Shown piece after piece: positions 1-11,370 of a stretch of 64,000 nt of DNA. The notes under the pieces are model-generated. The model was not told where the DNA came from. It was given only the letters and a program-made list of their open reading frames with translations, and did not search any database. Positions within the stretch are counted from its first letter, which is position 1. The number at the start of each line of letters is the position of its first letter. Position numbers and translations under genes: made by a program. The stretch is from Stenopsyche tienmushanensis (Eukaryota > Arthropoda > Insecta > Trichoptera > Stenopsychidae): contig WACJ01000109.1 in assembly GCA_008973525.1 (NCBI GenBank), positions 124,001 through 188,000 of the forward strand, written 5' to 3'.

Positions 1-499
1 AAATGCAATCAATTTTTTAGCATAAATCCTATTAATATTTAAAAGTATAATATTCAAGTGAATGGAATCATGTTTTAATATCTCATATTAATAAACTCAA
101 ACAACGAGCGGTAGTTGAATTCAAAGGAGGATCTGCATATGTTGCGAAACGATTCGCCGTGTTAAATTTGCCAGACCATGTAATTAGGATATTTGACAAC
201 TAATGGACGTAAAAAATGTTGCTGAAGAGTCAATGAACGGACCAAATGAGTTCTGGAGCAACAGAAGCAAGTTATTCGAATAATGGTCTTCATGGGACTT
301 TAAATATTATTTTAACTACCGTTAGCTTCATCAGTATTTGTGGAATATAATGGATGAGCTTCCAGTGTATGGATCAGAGATTGGTAAACTTTTTTAACTT
401 GCGGGCCTAATTATACTATTTATATTTAAACATTGGGATGGTCGCGCTAACGCACGGGTCCGTTCTTTTTTCGAATACGCCGGACAGATGGATGAAGGT
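1..499. other. AT-rich sequence, nothing recognised
   Basis: No long ORF, RNA gene or repeat shared with the rest of the window was seen. The stretch 670-968 after the first repeat is likewise unassigned. Confidence 0.5.
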
Positions 500-665
500 A
501 GACGGGCGTCGGACAAAAAGACTCTTCTCTAGGTAACTTTTTATTCAGCACGAGAGAGAGGGATTTGGCTGTGAGAAGGACGTCCTTCCGCAACCAAGGT
601 CAAACAACCACTCTTCCGACTCCCGCCTCTTACGCATCACCACTCAACCGGCAACGGAGGGCGCA
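500..665 (+). repeat. Repeat family with GGACGTCCTT core
   Basis: GGACAAAAAGACTCTT, CACGAGAGAGAGGGATTTGG, AAGGACGTCCTTCCGCAACC and CACCACTCAACCGGCAACG. Homologous to 5910-6075 and, reversed, to 45115-45285. It may be an LTR fragment; no PBS or TG/CA ends were confirmed. Confidence 0.6.
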
Positions 666-968
666 CAGGAAACGATCCATTGGTAATTGAAGGTGCAATG
701 TCTTGTTGGCGGAAGATGGCGCTGTTAAAATAGCATATTGCACCTAAAGAAAGACGGAAGATGTCGCTATTAATCTGGCGTATTAAATCTACTCAGACTA
801 ACAATGCTTTTTTATGGGGATGGTAAATCGCCCACGCTGCACACTCTTTGTACTCCAGAAAGCCCTTTTTAGTAAAATCAACAAAATCATCCAGAGTTAT
901 TTTTCACCATCTCCTAAGGAAAACTACTCAATCAAAATGCCCTTCGACATGTTCATCCAGGTGACCCG

Positions 969-1029
969 CTGAAGAGGCCCTAGTCCTGCAGTGGACTGTT
1001 TGTGGTTGCACTATGATGATGATGATGAT
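969..1029 (+). mobile_element. Second RTE-type 3' tail
   Basis: GCTGAAGAGGCCCTAGTCCT, then GCAGTGGACTG, ending in GATGATGATGATGATG. It is homologous to the insertion at 8215-8296. The truncated 5' extent is uncertain and I saw no clear duplication. Confidence 0.7.
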
Positions 1030-2329
1030 CGTAATCAACCGTTTAAGTGCAAACCAGCGTTTTATCTTTGGGAGACATTTTCACCAAAAGTGCGGCGCAG
1101 CGATATATAGACGTTGAACATTTTGCGTTGCGTTTGTATACATTTTATTTTGTGTGTGAAAGTTTTTAATACGATCATTTCCATAAAAGTAAATTAAGTA
1201 CGGTGTATATATTTCATAATTATTTTGCATGTTAAAAAATCACCATTTGACCATTCATCAATTTTGTTTTTTGCTTGGATCGAGTACCATATTTGGCCAA
1301 TACCTGATAGATAAATGAATAGTTGGAAGTATTTATTTGAAATAATTCAGTGTCAAATATATTTAGACCATTGAATAATGCTTTTGGTAATTAATGTAGA
1401 GAAATGTATACAATCACCATAATGAATGGTAAACATAATGGATGTTAATTCTAATATATTTGCCTCGAGTAAAAATCGAATTCTTTTATATCGTTTCAAG
1501 AAAATATAAATCTTAAAAACTATTGTAATGGTTGCAGTTTTGACATGGGAAATGTGTTATTGTATTTCGAAGGTCCTTGATCTAAAATAGATTGCCAATA
1601 GTAAGCGATTCGTCATTGTCTAATTCCACCAAAATAAACCAAAAATGTGAAAGGAACAAATGTTGCTATGAATGCATTTGACAATGGTAGGGATCATCAT
1701 AGGTTATAAGAATTATGATGGAAAGTCTGGAATTACGAGCCCGTGATGGCACATAGTTAATGCTGCAATTAAACGATGAAATTTTATTCTTTAGGCTCGT
1801 TACGAGCTAAACGAGAGAACTTCCGCTTTCTAAATGTTTGCTTCTTGGGCATCTCCAGCTTCACACCCACGGCACAAATTCGCCGCGAAGCAATTAGCAA
1901 ATTCGCCAAGGTATGCGTTTAATTGACTGCTCAGCCTGATGATGATCAAATCCGGAATTACAGTATTGGAGCGCATATATGGCGATGGAAACAATGGCAG
2001 AGATCTTGGTCACAAAAAGTAAATTTGATTCTCACGATCTTGAATACATTAATTGCTTGCCATTTCTTTTTGAAGTGCATTTACTTCCTTTCCGTATCGT
2101 TAGTGCTTTTATCATCATCAATCATCTCCATGGGAAGAGTAGGCTCAACAATGGAGAACTGCTGTTTATGTCCGTACTTTAATCTGCTATTAGTGCATCA
2201 TTGCCGCTAATAAAATCAACCGAGGGATGTTTATTTGTATTTATTTCAATTATTTATTAATACGAAACGAAAGAGCAATTTTAAATTTGAAGTTAATCCT
2301 CGATTTGCGTGGTTTTACAACATTTTCAA
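1030..2329. other. Unassigned AT-rich stretch
   Basis: Contains frames up to 95 residues (1923-2210, two overlapping frames) without recognisable motifs; probably chance. Confidence 0.5.
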
Positions 2330-2400
2330 AAAAATGAGGGAATCAATCCCTCATTTTTCTACAGAGAACAAAGCTTTTTTATGCGAATACGCATAAAAAA
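2330..2400. repeat. Two adjacent perfect hairpins
   Basis: The first has 12-bp arms AAAAATGAGGGA with a 5-nt loop (2330-2358). The second has 11-bp arms TTTTTTATGCG with a 4-nt loop (2375-2400). The second arm matches the TTTTTATGCGATTT motif of the TA-type MITE family, so it may be a collapsed remnant. A direct repeat of GATCTGCGTAAAAA follows (2408-2451). Confidence 0.65.
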
Positions 2401-2476
2401 AAAGTCATGATCTGCGTAAAAATGTCTCCATATCACGATCTGCGTAAAAAATGAATGGTTAAATTTTGTGCAAAGT

Positions 2477-2775
2477 TTAACTCTTTGATTAGTGAGCTAA
2501 TTTAAAATCATGATAAACTTAGATCCTATATTTGTATGTCCGCCACTTATCATCTGTACAAATCCACTAACCTGTCAGAAGTTCTGACGGTTCTGACTCA
2601 GAACCGTCGCAGCGTGTATGAAACTTGTATTTAAATAAATAAACACTATAAAAGCACACAAAATTCGGTAATTTCTTTGTAACATAAACATATTCTTCGT
2701 CTCTGTGTAAGAATTCTCTTTTTGAATCATTGGAACTCAGATTCAACTCTGTGTCTTGCCTTTTTAAGGGGTTAA
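2477..2775 (+). mobile_element. TTAA-type MITE (piggyBac-like), complete copy
   Basis: Flanked by TTAA at 2477-2480 and 2772-2775. Ends are CTCTTTGATTAGTGAGC and, inverted, CCCCTTAAAAAGGCAAG. TTAA duplication and CCC-type ends are the hallmark of piggyBac-group elements. There is no coding sequence. Confidence 0.7.
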
Positions 2776-2894
2776 TCAGCGATTACATTTTAAAAAAGTT
2801 GATTTCAACATAGAAGGATAATGCATGCATGTTTGCTGACTAGACTGTAAAATAGATTTTAATAAAGCAATTCTAAGATAAATATGTAGTGTTT

Positions 2895-3070
2895 TTATTT
2901 ATATGAATTTTTTTAAAAACTTTTTTTATGCGATTTTTGGTACATTCTATCACAATGATTTGAAGTTATGCGGTTTTTAAAAATTACGGAATCTATCCAT
3001 CAGTTTTCTTTGTTATTCAAGTCTTTTTTTATGCGACTCGCCGTGGAACGTATTTATCGCATAAAAACAG
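2895..3070 (+). mobile_element. TA-type MITE, internal fragment
   Basis: TTTTTTATGCGATTTTTGGT, GAAGTTATGCGGTTTTTAAA and CGTGGAACGTATTTATCGCA match the right half of the family. No termini remain. Confidence 0.55.
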
Positions 3071-3224
3071 ATCCAAGTAATAAATATATATTTAATAAAT
3101 ATGTTCGATTTAAAACATGTTTTTCTGTGTTGAATTGTTGGAACACACAGATCTGTGCGCACAGTATTTATGAGGTTAAAATAAAAATTAATTAACATTA
3201 GTATAGCATAATAGATAATAATAA

Positions 3225-3632
3225 CCTAATTCCATCCAATTTAATCCTATCCAAATCCAGTCCTAATTTTATCCAAATCCATTCTTAACTCCATCCAAAT
3301 CCATTCCGAATTTAGCCTAATTCCAATTCAAATCCAATTCATTCGAAATCCAATCCTAAATCCATCCAAATCCATTCCTAAATCATTCCAAATTCAATCT
3401 AAATTCAATTCGAATTCAATCCAAATCCAATCCTAACCCAATCCAATTCCAATGCAAATTTAATCCAACTCAATCGAAGTTCAATCCTAAATCCATCCAA
3501 ATTTATTCCAAATTCAATTTAAATTTCATCCAAATCCAATCCAAATTCAATGATAATTTTATTTAAATCTATTTCATATTCTATCGAATTCAAATCCAAT
3601 CCAATTTCAGTTCAAATCCAATCCGTTAAGAT
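3225..3632 (+). repeat. G-poor degenerate minisatellite of TCCAAATCCAAT type
   Basis: About 400 bp of imperfect units of 10-13 bp (ATCCAAATCCA, ATTCAATCCAA, ATCCTAA). The plus strand almost lacks G through the array. Unit boundaries are irregular, so the array is old. It ends next to the hAT-type repeat at 3641. Confidence 0.8.
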
Positions 3633-3640
3633 CTTCTATA

Positions 3641-4180
3641 TTAGTGGTTTTTATGCTTATGTAGTCCGCGGACCCTCTCTTAAAATTTTTTTTTAACGGA
3701 CCCCATCCCAATATTTTACATCATTCTTGAGACTTAATTTTTCAAACAAACATATCTTGGTCAAAATAGATCTTCTTATTGTGTTTTCTGCAAATAGTTC
3801 CAGGAATATATCTTGTTCGCGTATAGATAAATGCTTTTTATATTTTCGCAGATCCCTGGATATGGCTTCACGGACTTCCAAAGGTCTGAGACCCCCAGTT
3901 TAAGATTCGCTGTTCTAAATCATTTGTAGGGTAACAATTATCTTAACTTGAACAAGATATTTTCGTGAAATTAGTTACAGAAAACATTATTAGAAGATCT
4001 ATTTTGACCAATATTTGACCAAGAAATGTTTGTTTGTTTGTAATAAGGGCAAGGAAGGAGTCCGCCAAAAAAAAATTGTTCAAGAGGGGGTCCGCGAATG
4101 TTTTGCTATATTTTATTATATTGATATTTTGCTCTACAGGGGGTCTGCAGACTACATAAATTTAAGAGCCGCTGATCTAA
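3641..4180. mobile_element. hAT-type repeat with long inverted arms (GCGGACCCCC family)
   Basis: The left end reads TAGTGGTTTTTATGCTTATG then TAGTCCGCGGACCC. The right end, reverse-complemented, reads CAGCGGCTCTTAAATTTATG then TAGTCTGCAGACCCCC. Internal sequence near 3740-3810 (CAAAATAGATCTTCTTATTG) returns inverted at 3965-4040. It is either one element with long inverted arms or two head-to-head copies. CAGCGGTTCTTAA...GCGGACCCCC is a known style of hAT terminus. Confidence 0.6.
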
Positions 4181-5364
4181 CTGAAAAGATGGAAAAAACA
4201 GAAAGCTTCCCTAATCTCGAATTCATCAGAGTAAGGTGTACAATGTGGGAGATATTATAATATTGCGAGTGTAGGGGCGTTTTTTTAAATCAACTTCATT
4301 TAAGTCTTTAGTTCATTTAAGTCTTCATATTAGCTTCATATTCCTTGCAAGGAGAATATGGACTTGATGAGTTCCAAAAAACCAGCCACGAGTGCGCCCT
4401 TCACCCAAGTGACCTGCTGGGTGATCGTTCACAAATAAAACCCAAAAACCAATGTCTTCCAATCAATCTTTATGATGAATATTAATTAATTTATAGGCTT
4501 TTTTTATTGAAAAATTAATTAAGTTCGGCACTTAGACAAATAATACAATCATAATGAAAGGGCATGCCTTAAAACCCATGATGCTGGTAATTACAGTAAT
4601 AAACTAACTGAATTTAATGTTCGCAATCAATGCTTAATGTATTCAAATAATTTGTTGGATCTTAATAATGAATCGGAGTTATTGATTTCTCAATAACATC
4701 ACATCATTATATCATAAAATTACGAATTTTATTTGAATCAATTCTATATTAAATTAAATGTCATCATGTTAATTAAATCATAATGTAGATGCAAACTGCT
4801 AATTATGTTAATTAAAAAATAATTATTATGCTGCACGTGTCGGACAAAACGACTGTCCCCAAGAGGCGGAATGATTTTCCAGCGTTTGGCCACTGAAAGT
4901 CTGATATTTTATTCAACGTATGAAAGTCATGAAAATGGAGAATGTGAATGCGTATTCCAAATAAAAATAATCGAAACGCTTATGATTAATGTGATGTGAA
5001 AGTGTCTTGACAGCCAGATATAGCCATTGCATGATTTCTCGTTCCACTTTGGCAAGCTTTGAGAGTTAGAAATAGTTTTCGTATTTTTTGAGAACACGGA
5101 AATCGTAAAAAATGCTCAAATGTGTCGCCGAACGAATCCGAAATTAGTCGTTCTTGAAGGCGTGGGCGAAATGGCGAACTTGAAAAATCTCAATCGCATC
5201 ACATGATTTCGTGATGTATTTATTATGATGATTATCGCTGAGTAAAGATTTAATGAAGAATGAGCTTCTCTGGCTATTTGAATAAATGCTTTTAAAAATG
5301 TTTTCAAAAAGATTCAAAAAAAATCCAACTAGAATATAAAAATGTTGCTAACATCAACTTTAAA
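4181..5364. other. Unassigned AT-rich stretch
   Basis: Only a short direct repeat (CATTTAAGTCTT at about 4286 and 4315) stands out. Nothing else supportable. Confidence 0.5.
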
Positions 5365-5530
5365 ATGTTTAGCCCTTTGATAAGTGAGTTTATTTTAAAT
5401 TGATTTAAACATAGATGCTATATTCGCATGTCTATTAATAATCGTCCATACAAATCCAATTTCTCTCAGAACCGCGCAGCGTGAATGAAGCGTGTATATC
5501 AATAAAGGAACCTTAACACTGTTGATAATG
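5365..5530 (+). mobile_element. TTAA-type MITE, left part
   Basis: CCCTTTGATAAGTGAGTTTA through CGCAGCGTGAATGAAGCG is homologous to 2481-2640. The right end is lost. Confidence 0.6.
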
Positions 5531-5909
5531 TTGGGCTCCATAATAGCGTTTCAAATAAAAATATTTTCGGTATCAGGCTGAGTTTTAAGTATATAATTGA
5601 TTTATATAGCTTGATACTAATTATGTATTATGATTCTAAGAAGATCACCAAATATCTAAGAAGACTCTTTGCCTAATGGTTTTCAAACGGATACGGAAAA
5701 ATTCCATTATAATTTTAATGTTTATTTTGTCGTCATCTATTGATGATCAATATGATGACTCTCTACTTTGTACTCGTTCAAATATTGTATTAGAAATTGA
5801 ATTGAAGGGCATTGAAAATGAAGCGCTATGGAAGTGTAGTGGTGCCTTTACAAATTTTGCAATCGATGTACGAGTTTATGATGATATAAGTCTCCGATTT
5901 AGGATGAGG

Positions 5910-6075
5910 TAGACGGATGTTGAACAAAAAGACTGCTTTGATAACCTCTTTATTATACACGAGAGAGAGAGAGATATCTGGCTGCAGGAAGGACGTCATC
6001 CTGCAGTCAAGGCTATCTTACGACTCCTCTCGACTTCCGCTTCCTATGCGTCACCACTCAACCGGCAACGTCGAT
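5910..6075 (+). repeat. Repeat family with GGACGTCCTT core, second copy
   Basis: TGAACAAAAAGACTGCTTTG, CACGAGAGAGAGAGAGATAT, AGGAAGGACGTCATCCTGCA, CGTCACCACTCAACCGGCAA. It aligns end to end with 505-660. Confidence 0.6.
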
Positions 6076-6214
6076 GTGACATAAGATTTGAAGTGTCGGC
6101 GAAGACGATATGCATAGACTTATCTGGTGCAATAAGTAGGTATTATCTGCTGACACATGACGGTATTTGACGGTAGCTGTGCGTCAATGGCTTAAATGAG
6201 ATTATCTCGAACCT

Positions 6215-6231
6215 GGGGGGGGGGGGGGGAG
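6215..6231 (+). repeat. Poly-G tract of about 16 bases
   Basis: A G run starts right after AACCT in a GATTATCTCGAACCT context. It is followed by TTAGATTCTTGTCACGGGCA, like the block at 31070-31110. The exact length is prone to sequencing error. Confidence 0.7.
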
Positions 6232-6289
6232 TTTAGATTCTTGTCACGGGCACATCATACCATAATTACGGCTCTACCTATTCTACAAA

Positions 6290-7531
6290 ATAAATAAAGT
6301 GTTCTGTGAAAATTTCAAGATTTACAAAGTATTCTGTTGTAGGAAAAGTTGCTCTTACCTACTCTAAACTATATCCCAAGTAAAATTACTATAGTTCGTA
6401 TGTTTTATAATATTAAGAAGAAAAGATGCATACAATTATTTTGATAAGAAACAATTATGTTATCTTTCCGGAAACTATTTTTCATATGTGAAACAATTAA
6501 ATATATAAAAAGATCCTTTAAGAATCTGTAAATCCTAAAAATTAAGCTTGTTTCAGCATCCACTTAACAGCATATATCTCGTACTTTATTCCCATTTCAA
6601 CTAAATCTGTTCATCTAGATTTTCTCATAGCTATTTTTAATAATCGAGGTCTTCTTCCGACATTTAAAAATCCAAGCAACACGATACATATCACCTACTT
6701 ATACTAAATACTAAATACCTGATACTATGTTACGTATGCCTTCTCTTTAATTTTGAGACATTGCGATTTTACCCAATCACATTTGAATTCATCTATTTAT
6801 CACTAATTAGTCCATACAAATTTTTCACATTTCGTCTTAGATTTTATGTGCAAAATTTTCACGTGTCCATTAAGCAACAACACATTCGTGCGTGCTTGTA
6901 CGATTTTTGCCATTGTTTAAAATGTGACTATCGATTGAGGTATGCATCATTGTGAAAAAGTATGTGTTGATATAACAAATAATTGCACACAGATATTTGT
7001 GCATCGGTGCCATTATGCAAATATGTGCATTTGGAAACACACGCAGGTGATTAAAAATACACTAATTGAAGCCCAGTGATATCGGCGAAGTCGGCTGATT
7101 CTTTATTGTGATGATGATATTAACAATCGGGCGAAATATGTCAGCTTGTTATTGTATTATATAACAAATTATTTTAGCAAAATTGAATTAGGAATTGAAT
7201 TAGGAATCATCTTTACAAACAACTGGTGAGCTGATTTCAAATATAATAGCAATTGTGTTTTTCATTTTTTTTCTGTAATGTTTCCGATTCTATTCCGACG
7301 AATTAGAGAATTTTTGAAAGCTAAACCCAGAAATATTTCAGAGTTCTCTGATGATGGAAACCCACAACAGATCTCGATCTCGGCAAACACATTCGAATAT
7401 TCGATTTTACGACCTTTGGGACCCCTAATCACGATAAAAGTTTATTGTCCTTTGGTATTCATCTTCTATTGATGGTAAAACATTTTCTCCAGAAACTACT
7501 TCTGGCCACAGCTTTTTCCAGCAATATTATA
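6290..7531. other. Unassigned AT-rich stretch
   Basis: No motif-bearing frames. The right edge is the Tigger inverted repeat at 7532. Confidence 0.5.
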
Positions 7532-7696
7532 CAGTAGAACCTCGATTATCCGAATTAATTGGGGATGAAAGTAGTCCGGATAGGGAAAGTACGAATAATT
7601 TGTATTTGTCTGGATTTACATATACATACACATATAGTAAAATATTTTTTATTAAAATAATTAATGATCGATTTTGGTGTTAGGCTAACTTTTTTT

Positions 7697-8204
7697 TTAG
7701 AAGCTGAATATATAAGAATATATAAGTGTTCCTGAATTACACTCTTTTTGGTTCTCAAGCCATTTCATGGTGACATCTAAACACTGAAAAACTTCAAAAT
7801 GTGTAGGATCAATATCTTCCCCCCCCTCGCAAATTTCTTCTTCGTCTTTTTGATCTTGTTTTTCTGAGGCAGATATTTCTTTAATTATTTCCTCATTATT
7901 CAAAATTTGGATTCCAGGATCTTTTGCATCGCAATTTAACCACTCAGTTACATCTTCTACATCATATAGAAACTTATGCTATTACTTCCGTATTGTCTCC
8001 TATATCAGGTTCTACCGCGTTACTGGAACTTACTGAAGGTCTTTTCAAAATTTCGTTCCATGATTTTTTCAAAGTTGAAACATCTAAAGAATTCCAATTA
8101 TCTGCTGCGATGTAGCAACCATCTTTTAATTTTATTTTCTTGTGGAAGCTGATAACTGTGTCTTCATTATTTTCATCTGTCAGCAATAATCGTCGAAAAA
8201 TCTG
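7697..8204 (-). pseudogene. Tigger transposase, C-terminal part
   Basis: After the RTE insertion the transposase resumes with RRLLLTDENNEDTVISFHKK (to about 7974). After a frameshift near 7970 it continues with VTEWLNCDAKDPGIQILN and an acidic stretch, then DVTMKWLENQ. These match the usual Tigger C-terminal order (helical linker, WL-acidic block, final helical segment). Two frames are needed, which confirms decay. Confidence 0.75.
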
Positions 8205-8214
8205 ATTTTAATAT

Positions 8215-8296
8215 CATCATCATCATCATAGTGCAGCCACTGACAGTCCACTACAGAACTATGGGCCTCTTCAATATCGATTCACAGGAAGGGGTA
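8215..8296 (-). mobile_element. RTE-type LINE 3' tail inserted in the Tigger
   Basis: An 82-bp insertion flanked by perfect 10-bp direct repeats (ATTTTAATAT at 8205-8214 and 8297-8306). On the minus strand it reads GAAGAGGCCCATAGTTCTGT through GTAGTGGACTG and ends in (GAT)n. This is the 3' end of an RTE-type LINE or a SINE that borrowed it. It is heavily 5'-truncated. The same tail occurs at about 969-1029. Confidence 0.85.
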
Positions 8297-8299
8297 ATT

Positions 8300-8771
8300 T
8301 TAATATAAACGTTTGAATGTTTCTATTACACCCTGATCCATCGGTTGTATCACAGACGTGACATTTGATGGAAGAAATTTTACCGTAAATGTATCATCGA
8401 TTTGGTATAAACATTCTATAGATGGGTGAGACGGTGCATTGTCTAGTAATAATAATGTTTTCCCTCTTTTTTCTATGGAGTTTTGATATTTTTTCACTTC
8501 TGATATGAACTGGTTTTCATCACCATTCATCCAGGCTTTTTTCTGATGATCATATGCAACCGGAAGAATTTTGATATTCTTAAACCATCTGGGGTTCTTT
8601 GATTTTCCAATGATAAGCAGTGGCAGAATTTTTTTCCAATTTAAACCGGTCTCATCAGCAGTGTATACAAAATCTTCTTCGAATCCTTCCTTCTCCACAA
8701 ATAGATTCAATGTGTCAATGAATGTGTTTGCTGAAGGTATGTCAGCAGAAAGCTTTTCCTCATGAATTTCA
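8300..8771 (-). pseudogene. Tigger transposase, DDE core (broken)
   Basis: The minus-strand frame includes HGIRGLEIHEEKLSAD, VYTADETGLNWKKILP (first catalytic Asp region), LLLDNAPSHP (second Asp in the DNAPSH box) and SNVTSVIQPMDQGVIETFKR, all hallmark blocks of Tigger/jerky transposases. This enzyme family cuts and pastes the element at TA sites. The frame ends with a TAA created inside the target-site duplication of the inserted RTE tail. Upstream, 8780-8990 holds more decayed sequence with stops. No functional transposase can be made from this copy. Confidence 0.85.
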
Positions 8772-9090
8772 AGGCCCCTTATACCATGTCATCTTTTGAG
8801 TTTTTCAAGCCAGCTCGAACTTGCTTTGAAGGTGGAATCTTCATTTAGTTTTGTATTGAAAAATATTTGCTTTGTCACACAATAATGGACCAGATATTGG
8901 CTGTCCAGTTTACCATCTTTGTATGAACCACATAAAAATATATTCTTCACCTTCTGTATTTCCTGATTTTTTTATAACTTTCCGCTCTGAGCTTCCATCA
9001 TTTGATAATAAACAATTAGTAAACTTCTTAATATGTACTATATATATATATATTTATACTATAAATATCAATTTTCATGCCTAGCAGCCA

Positions 9091-10704
9091 TGTCCATTGG
9101 CGCCAGACATCTAGTGGCTATCCTAATCTAGAAAATATTAATAGAGACTTTTATCTAAGAAACATATCAACTCAACTGTTTTTCGTATTACGAACGGCAT
9201 CAATATGTCATTAATGACATTTTCTAAGAACATTAATCATTATAATGCAATTCTGCAATGACGTCTCAAATTATTGATTCGATATTGTTCTTGGAAGCAT
9301 ATTGAATTACAAACGGGACAGAGTTGCATCATCTAAACAATCTGTATTGTTCTCGGTCCGATATTCAAAATAACATATGCATATTCAGATTTTTCCTTGT
9401 TATCCAAGGGCTCGATCATATATCTTCTATGACTATTTGCGTCAGAGTAAAAAACAAACATTCTTAAGCGCGCTTAATGGTACCGTCGCCATGACAAAAC
9501 GCTAATGTATGTTGTGACTCCATAACACCGATCAATTATCGTTCCAAGGTTTAAATGTCCTATTGTTGTCCAGAGGTATTCAATGGATTCCGATATTCTC
9601 AATAGGATTTTTTTTCGGTGGACTTTCACAAAAATAAATGTGTTAAAAGAGCTTTGAAAAGTTGCACTTTGTATTCGATTAAATGCTGTAAGAATGTCGA
9701 ATGTATTGTTGTTTAAATGTTTGAAATTAATCGGCCGTCACGTTCGTAGGCGATCAATCTGTCATGGACAATTTAATTCGTGTTTAAGCCAAATCGACCA
9801 AATTGATATCTGAGGATTTTGTCGCTTTCAAATTGAGTAATGTTCTGTAAACATGCTGTTGAATAGTATAAATTAGTGCTTTAAACTGGAACGAAACATA
9901 TTCTTTCGTCGCTGTGGCATTTGCCGCGTTTTTCGGCTGCAGAAATTACACTGGGAGGCCACTAGGGTGCGGCTACGGCAATTCACCTCATCGAAAAAGA
10001 AAAAGAGAGGTAATCAAAATATTGAAATGTCAAAGATAAAATATAGCGTTATCCAACTCTAATTACATTTCAATGGAGTTCTCAGACTTTAACCCCAAAC
10101 GATTGTCCGATACAAACTAGAGGGATGCAATCAAAGAAGGATTTTTTAAAATGGTTCTGACGCCAATAAAAAAATATTATTGGTACATCAGCCAATAAAT
10201 GGCCGAATGAGATTATAAACGTTGAACTCATCAAATGAAACTGACGTATGTACACATGTTTTCCTTCATATTTCTCAATGATGATGGAAGACCATCTAAT
10301 ACGTTTTTACTTTTCATATCAAATATATGTATTGAGCGAACTTATATTTAGGTTTGCCTAGGAATAGCCGTTCATCAATCTTGATATTTATAGCTGGTTT
10401 ATAACAGTTTTGGACGTTTTCGATGAACCACATTTTTGATACATAAGCAAATTTATTCTACTTCAACGTTATCGTCAATTGTTTGAATTTCTTGAACGCT
10501 TAATTTTCATCGTCAATATTCGATGAGTAATTCTCGTTTCGCTATTTATTTATGTATTTTAAAAATTTTAAGGGTTTATAATACACCCCATGATAGAATT
10601 TAGTCAAAAAAATGCATATATTACCATATATAAAATTATTGATATATTATCTTTGATTGATATATTATATTTGGTCATGATAAACCCTATAAGTACCGTG
10701 CGCA
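9091..10704. other. Unassigned stretch right of the Tigger
   Basis: No terminal repeat of the Tigger and no coding signal was found. It may include its lost 5' end. Confidence 0.4.
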
Positions 10705-10828
10705 CAATTGATGTACGCAGGATACTCTCTCCGTCTCTGTCTGTCTCCGAAATCAACGTGTAAGAATGCTCTTTCTGAATCACTGGAATTCGAGCACAAT
10801 TCTATGTCTTACCTCTTTAAGGGGTTAA
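10705..10828 (+). mobile_element. TTAA-type MITE, right half
   Basis: AATGCTCTTTCTGAATCACT and CTCTTTAAGGGGTTAA match the right part of the 2.5-kb copy. The left half is missing. It is followed within 32 bp by the TA-type MITE at 10860. Confidence 0.6.
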
Positions 10829-10859
10829 ATATGTTGGCTTATGAAAAAGTTATGATATA

Positions 10860-11370
10860 CACTCAAACCACTTTTGGGCGACTTTTTTTTGCGTTTTCGA
10901 AGTTATGCGTTTTTTTCGAAACTACTTGTTTCAACACGGTTGACCTCATATCTCAAGTTTTGATTAATTAACTTACTTCAAAGTGGGTACGAATCTTTTC
11001 TATATAACCGTCTATTATTTCTACCAGATTTGTCAAAATTTATTTTTTAATTATTTACAAAAAAATTAAATCTGTGACAAAATAATACCAAAAAATGGCT
11101 TGACAGAATTTTTTGAAACAGTCAATGTCGATGAAACATCCTTAAATTTTACCAACGAGATCCTTTAAATGTTATTTTTTAATTGCCTTATTATTTTCCA
11201 GTTTTTTTATTAACTTTTTTTATGCGATTTTGGATATTTTTTATATACCTATTTAAAAGTTATGCGGTTTTTAAAATCCATAGAACGCATCTTCACTTGT
11301 TCTATGCAAGTCATAGCTTTTTTGTGCGATTTTCCTCGGAACGCATCTACCGCACAAAAAAAAAAACGCC
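10860..11370 (+). mobile_element. TA-type MITE, right terminus degraded
   Basis: Left CACTCAAACCACTTTTGGGC with TA at 10858-10859. Right side CGGAACGCATCTACCGCACA followed by a long A run. The terminal AAGTGTA is lost. Confidence 0.6.

Larger units (their letters stand above)
7532..9090 (-). mobile_element. Decayed Tigger/pogo DNA transposon
   Basis: The left end is TA followed by CAGTAGAACCTCGATTATCC, a typical Tigger-type inverted repeat. On the minus strand a broken transposase runs from the CENP-B-like region (ISGPLLCDKANIFQ near 8850-8900) through the DDE core to the acidic tail. I found no matching right inverted repeat (CGAGGTTCTACTG), so the 5' side on the minus strand is probably truncated. 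An RTE tail is inserted at 8215-8296. Confidence 0.8.

Noticed and set aside
1015..1029. GATGATGATGATGAT as a simple microsatellite
   Set aside because: It is the 3' tail of an RTE-type element, as shown by the upstream GAAGAGGCCC...GTGGACTG block.
3225..3632. CRISPR-like array
   Set aside because: Units are degenerate, contiguous and lack unique spacers, and the sequence is eukaryotic.
9040..9055. TATATA runs here and near 31430 and 56180 as functional sites
   Set aside because: Short AT microsatellites expected in AT-rich DNA.
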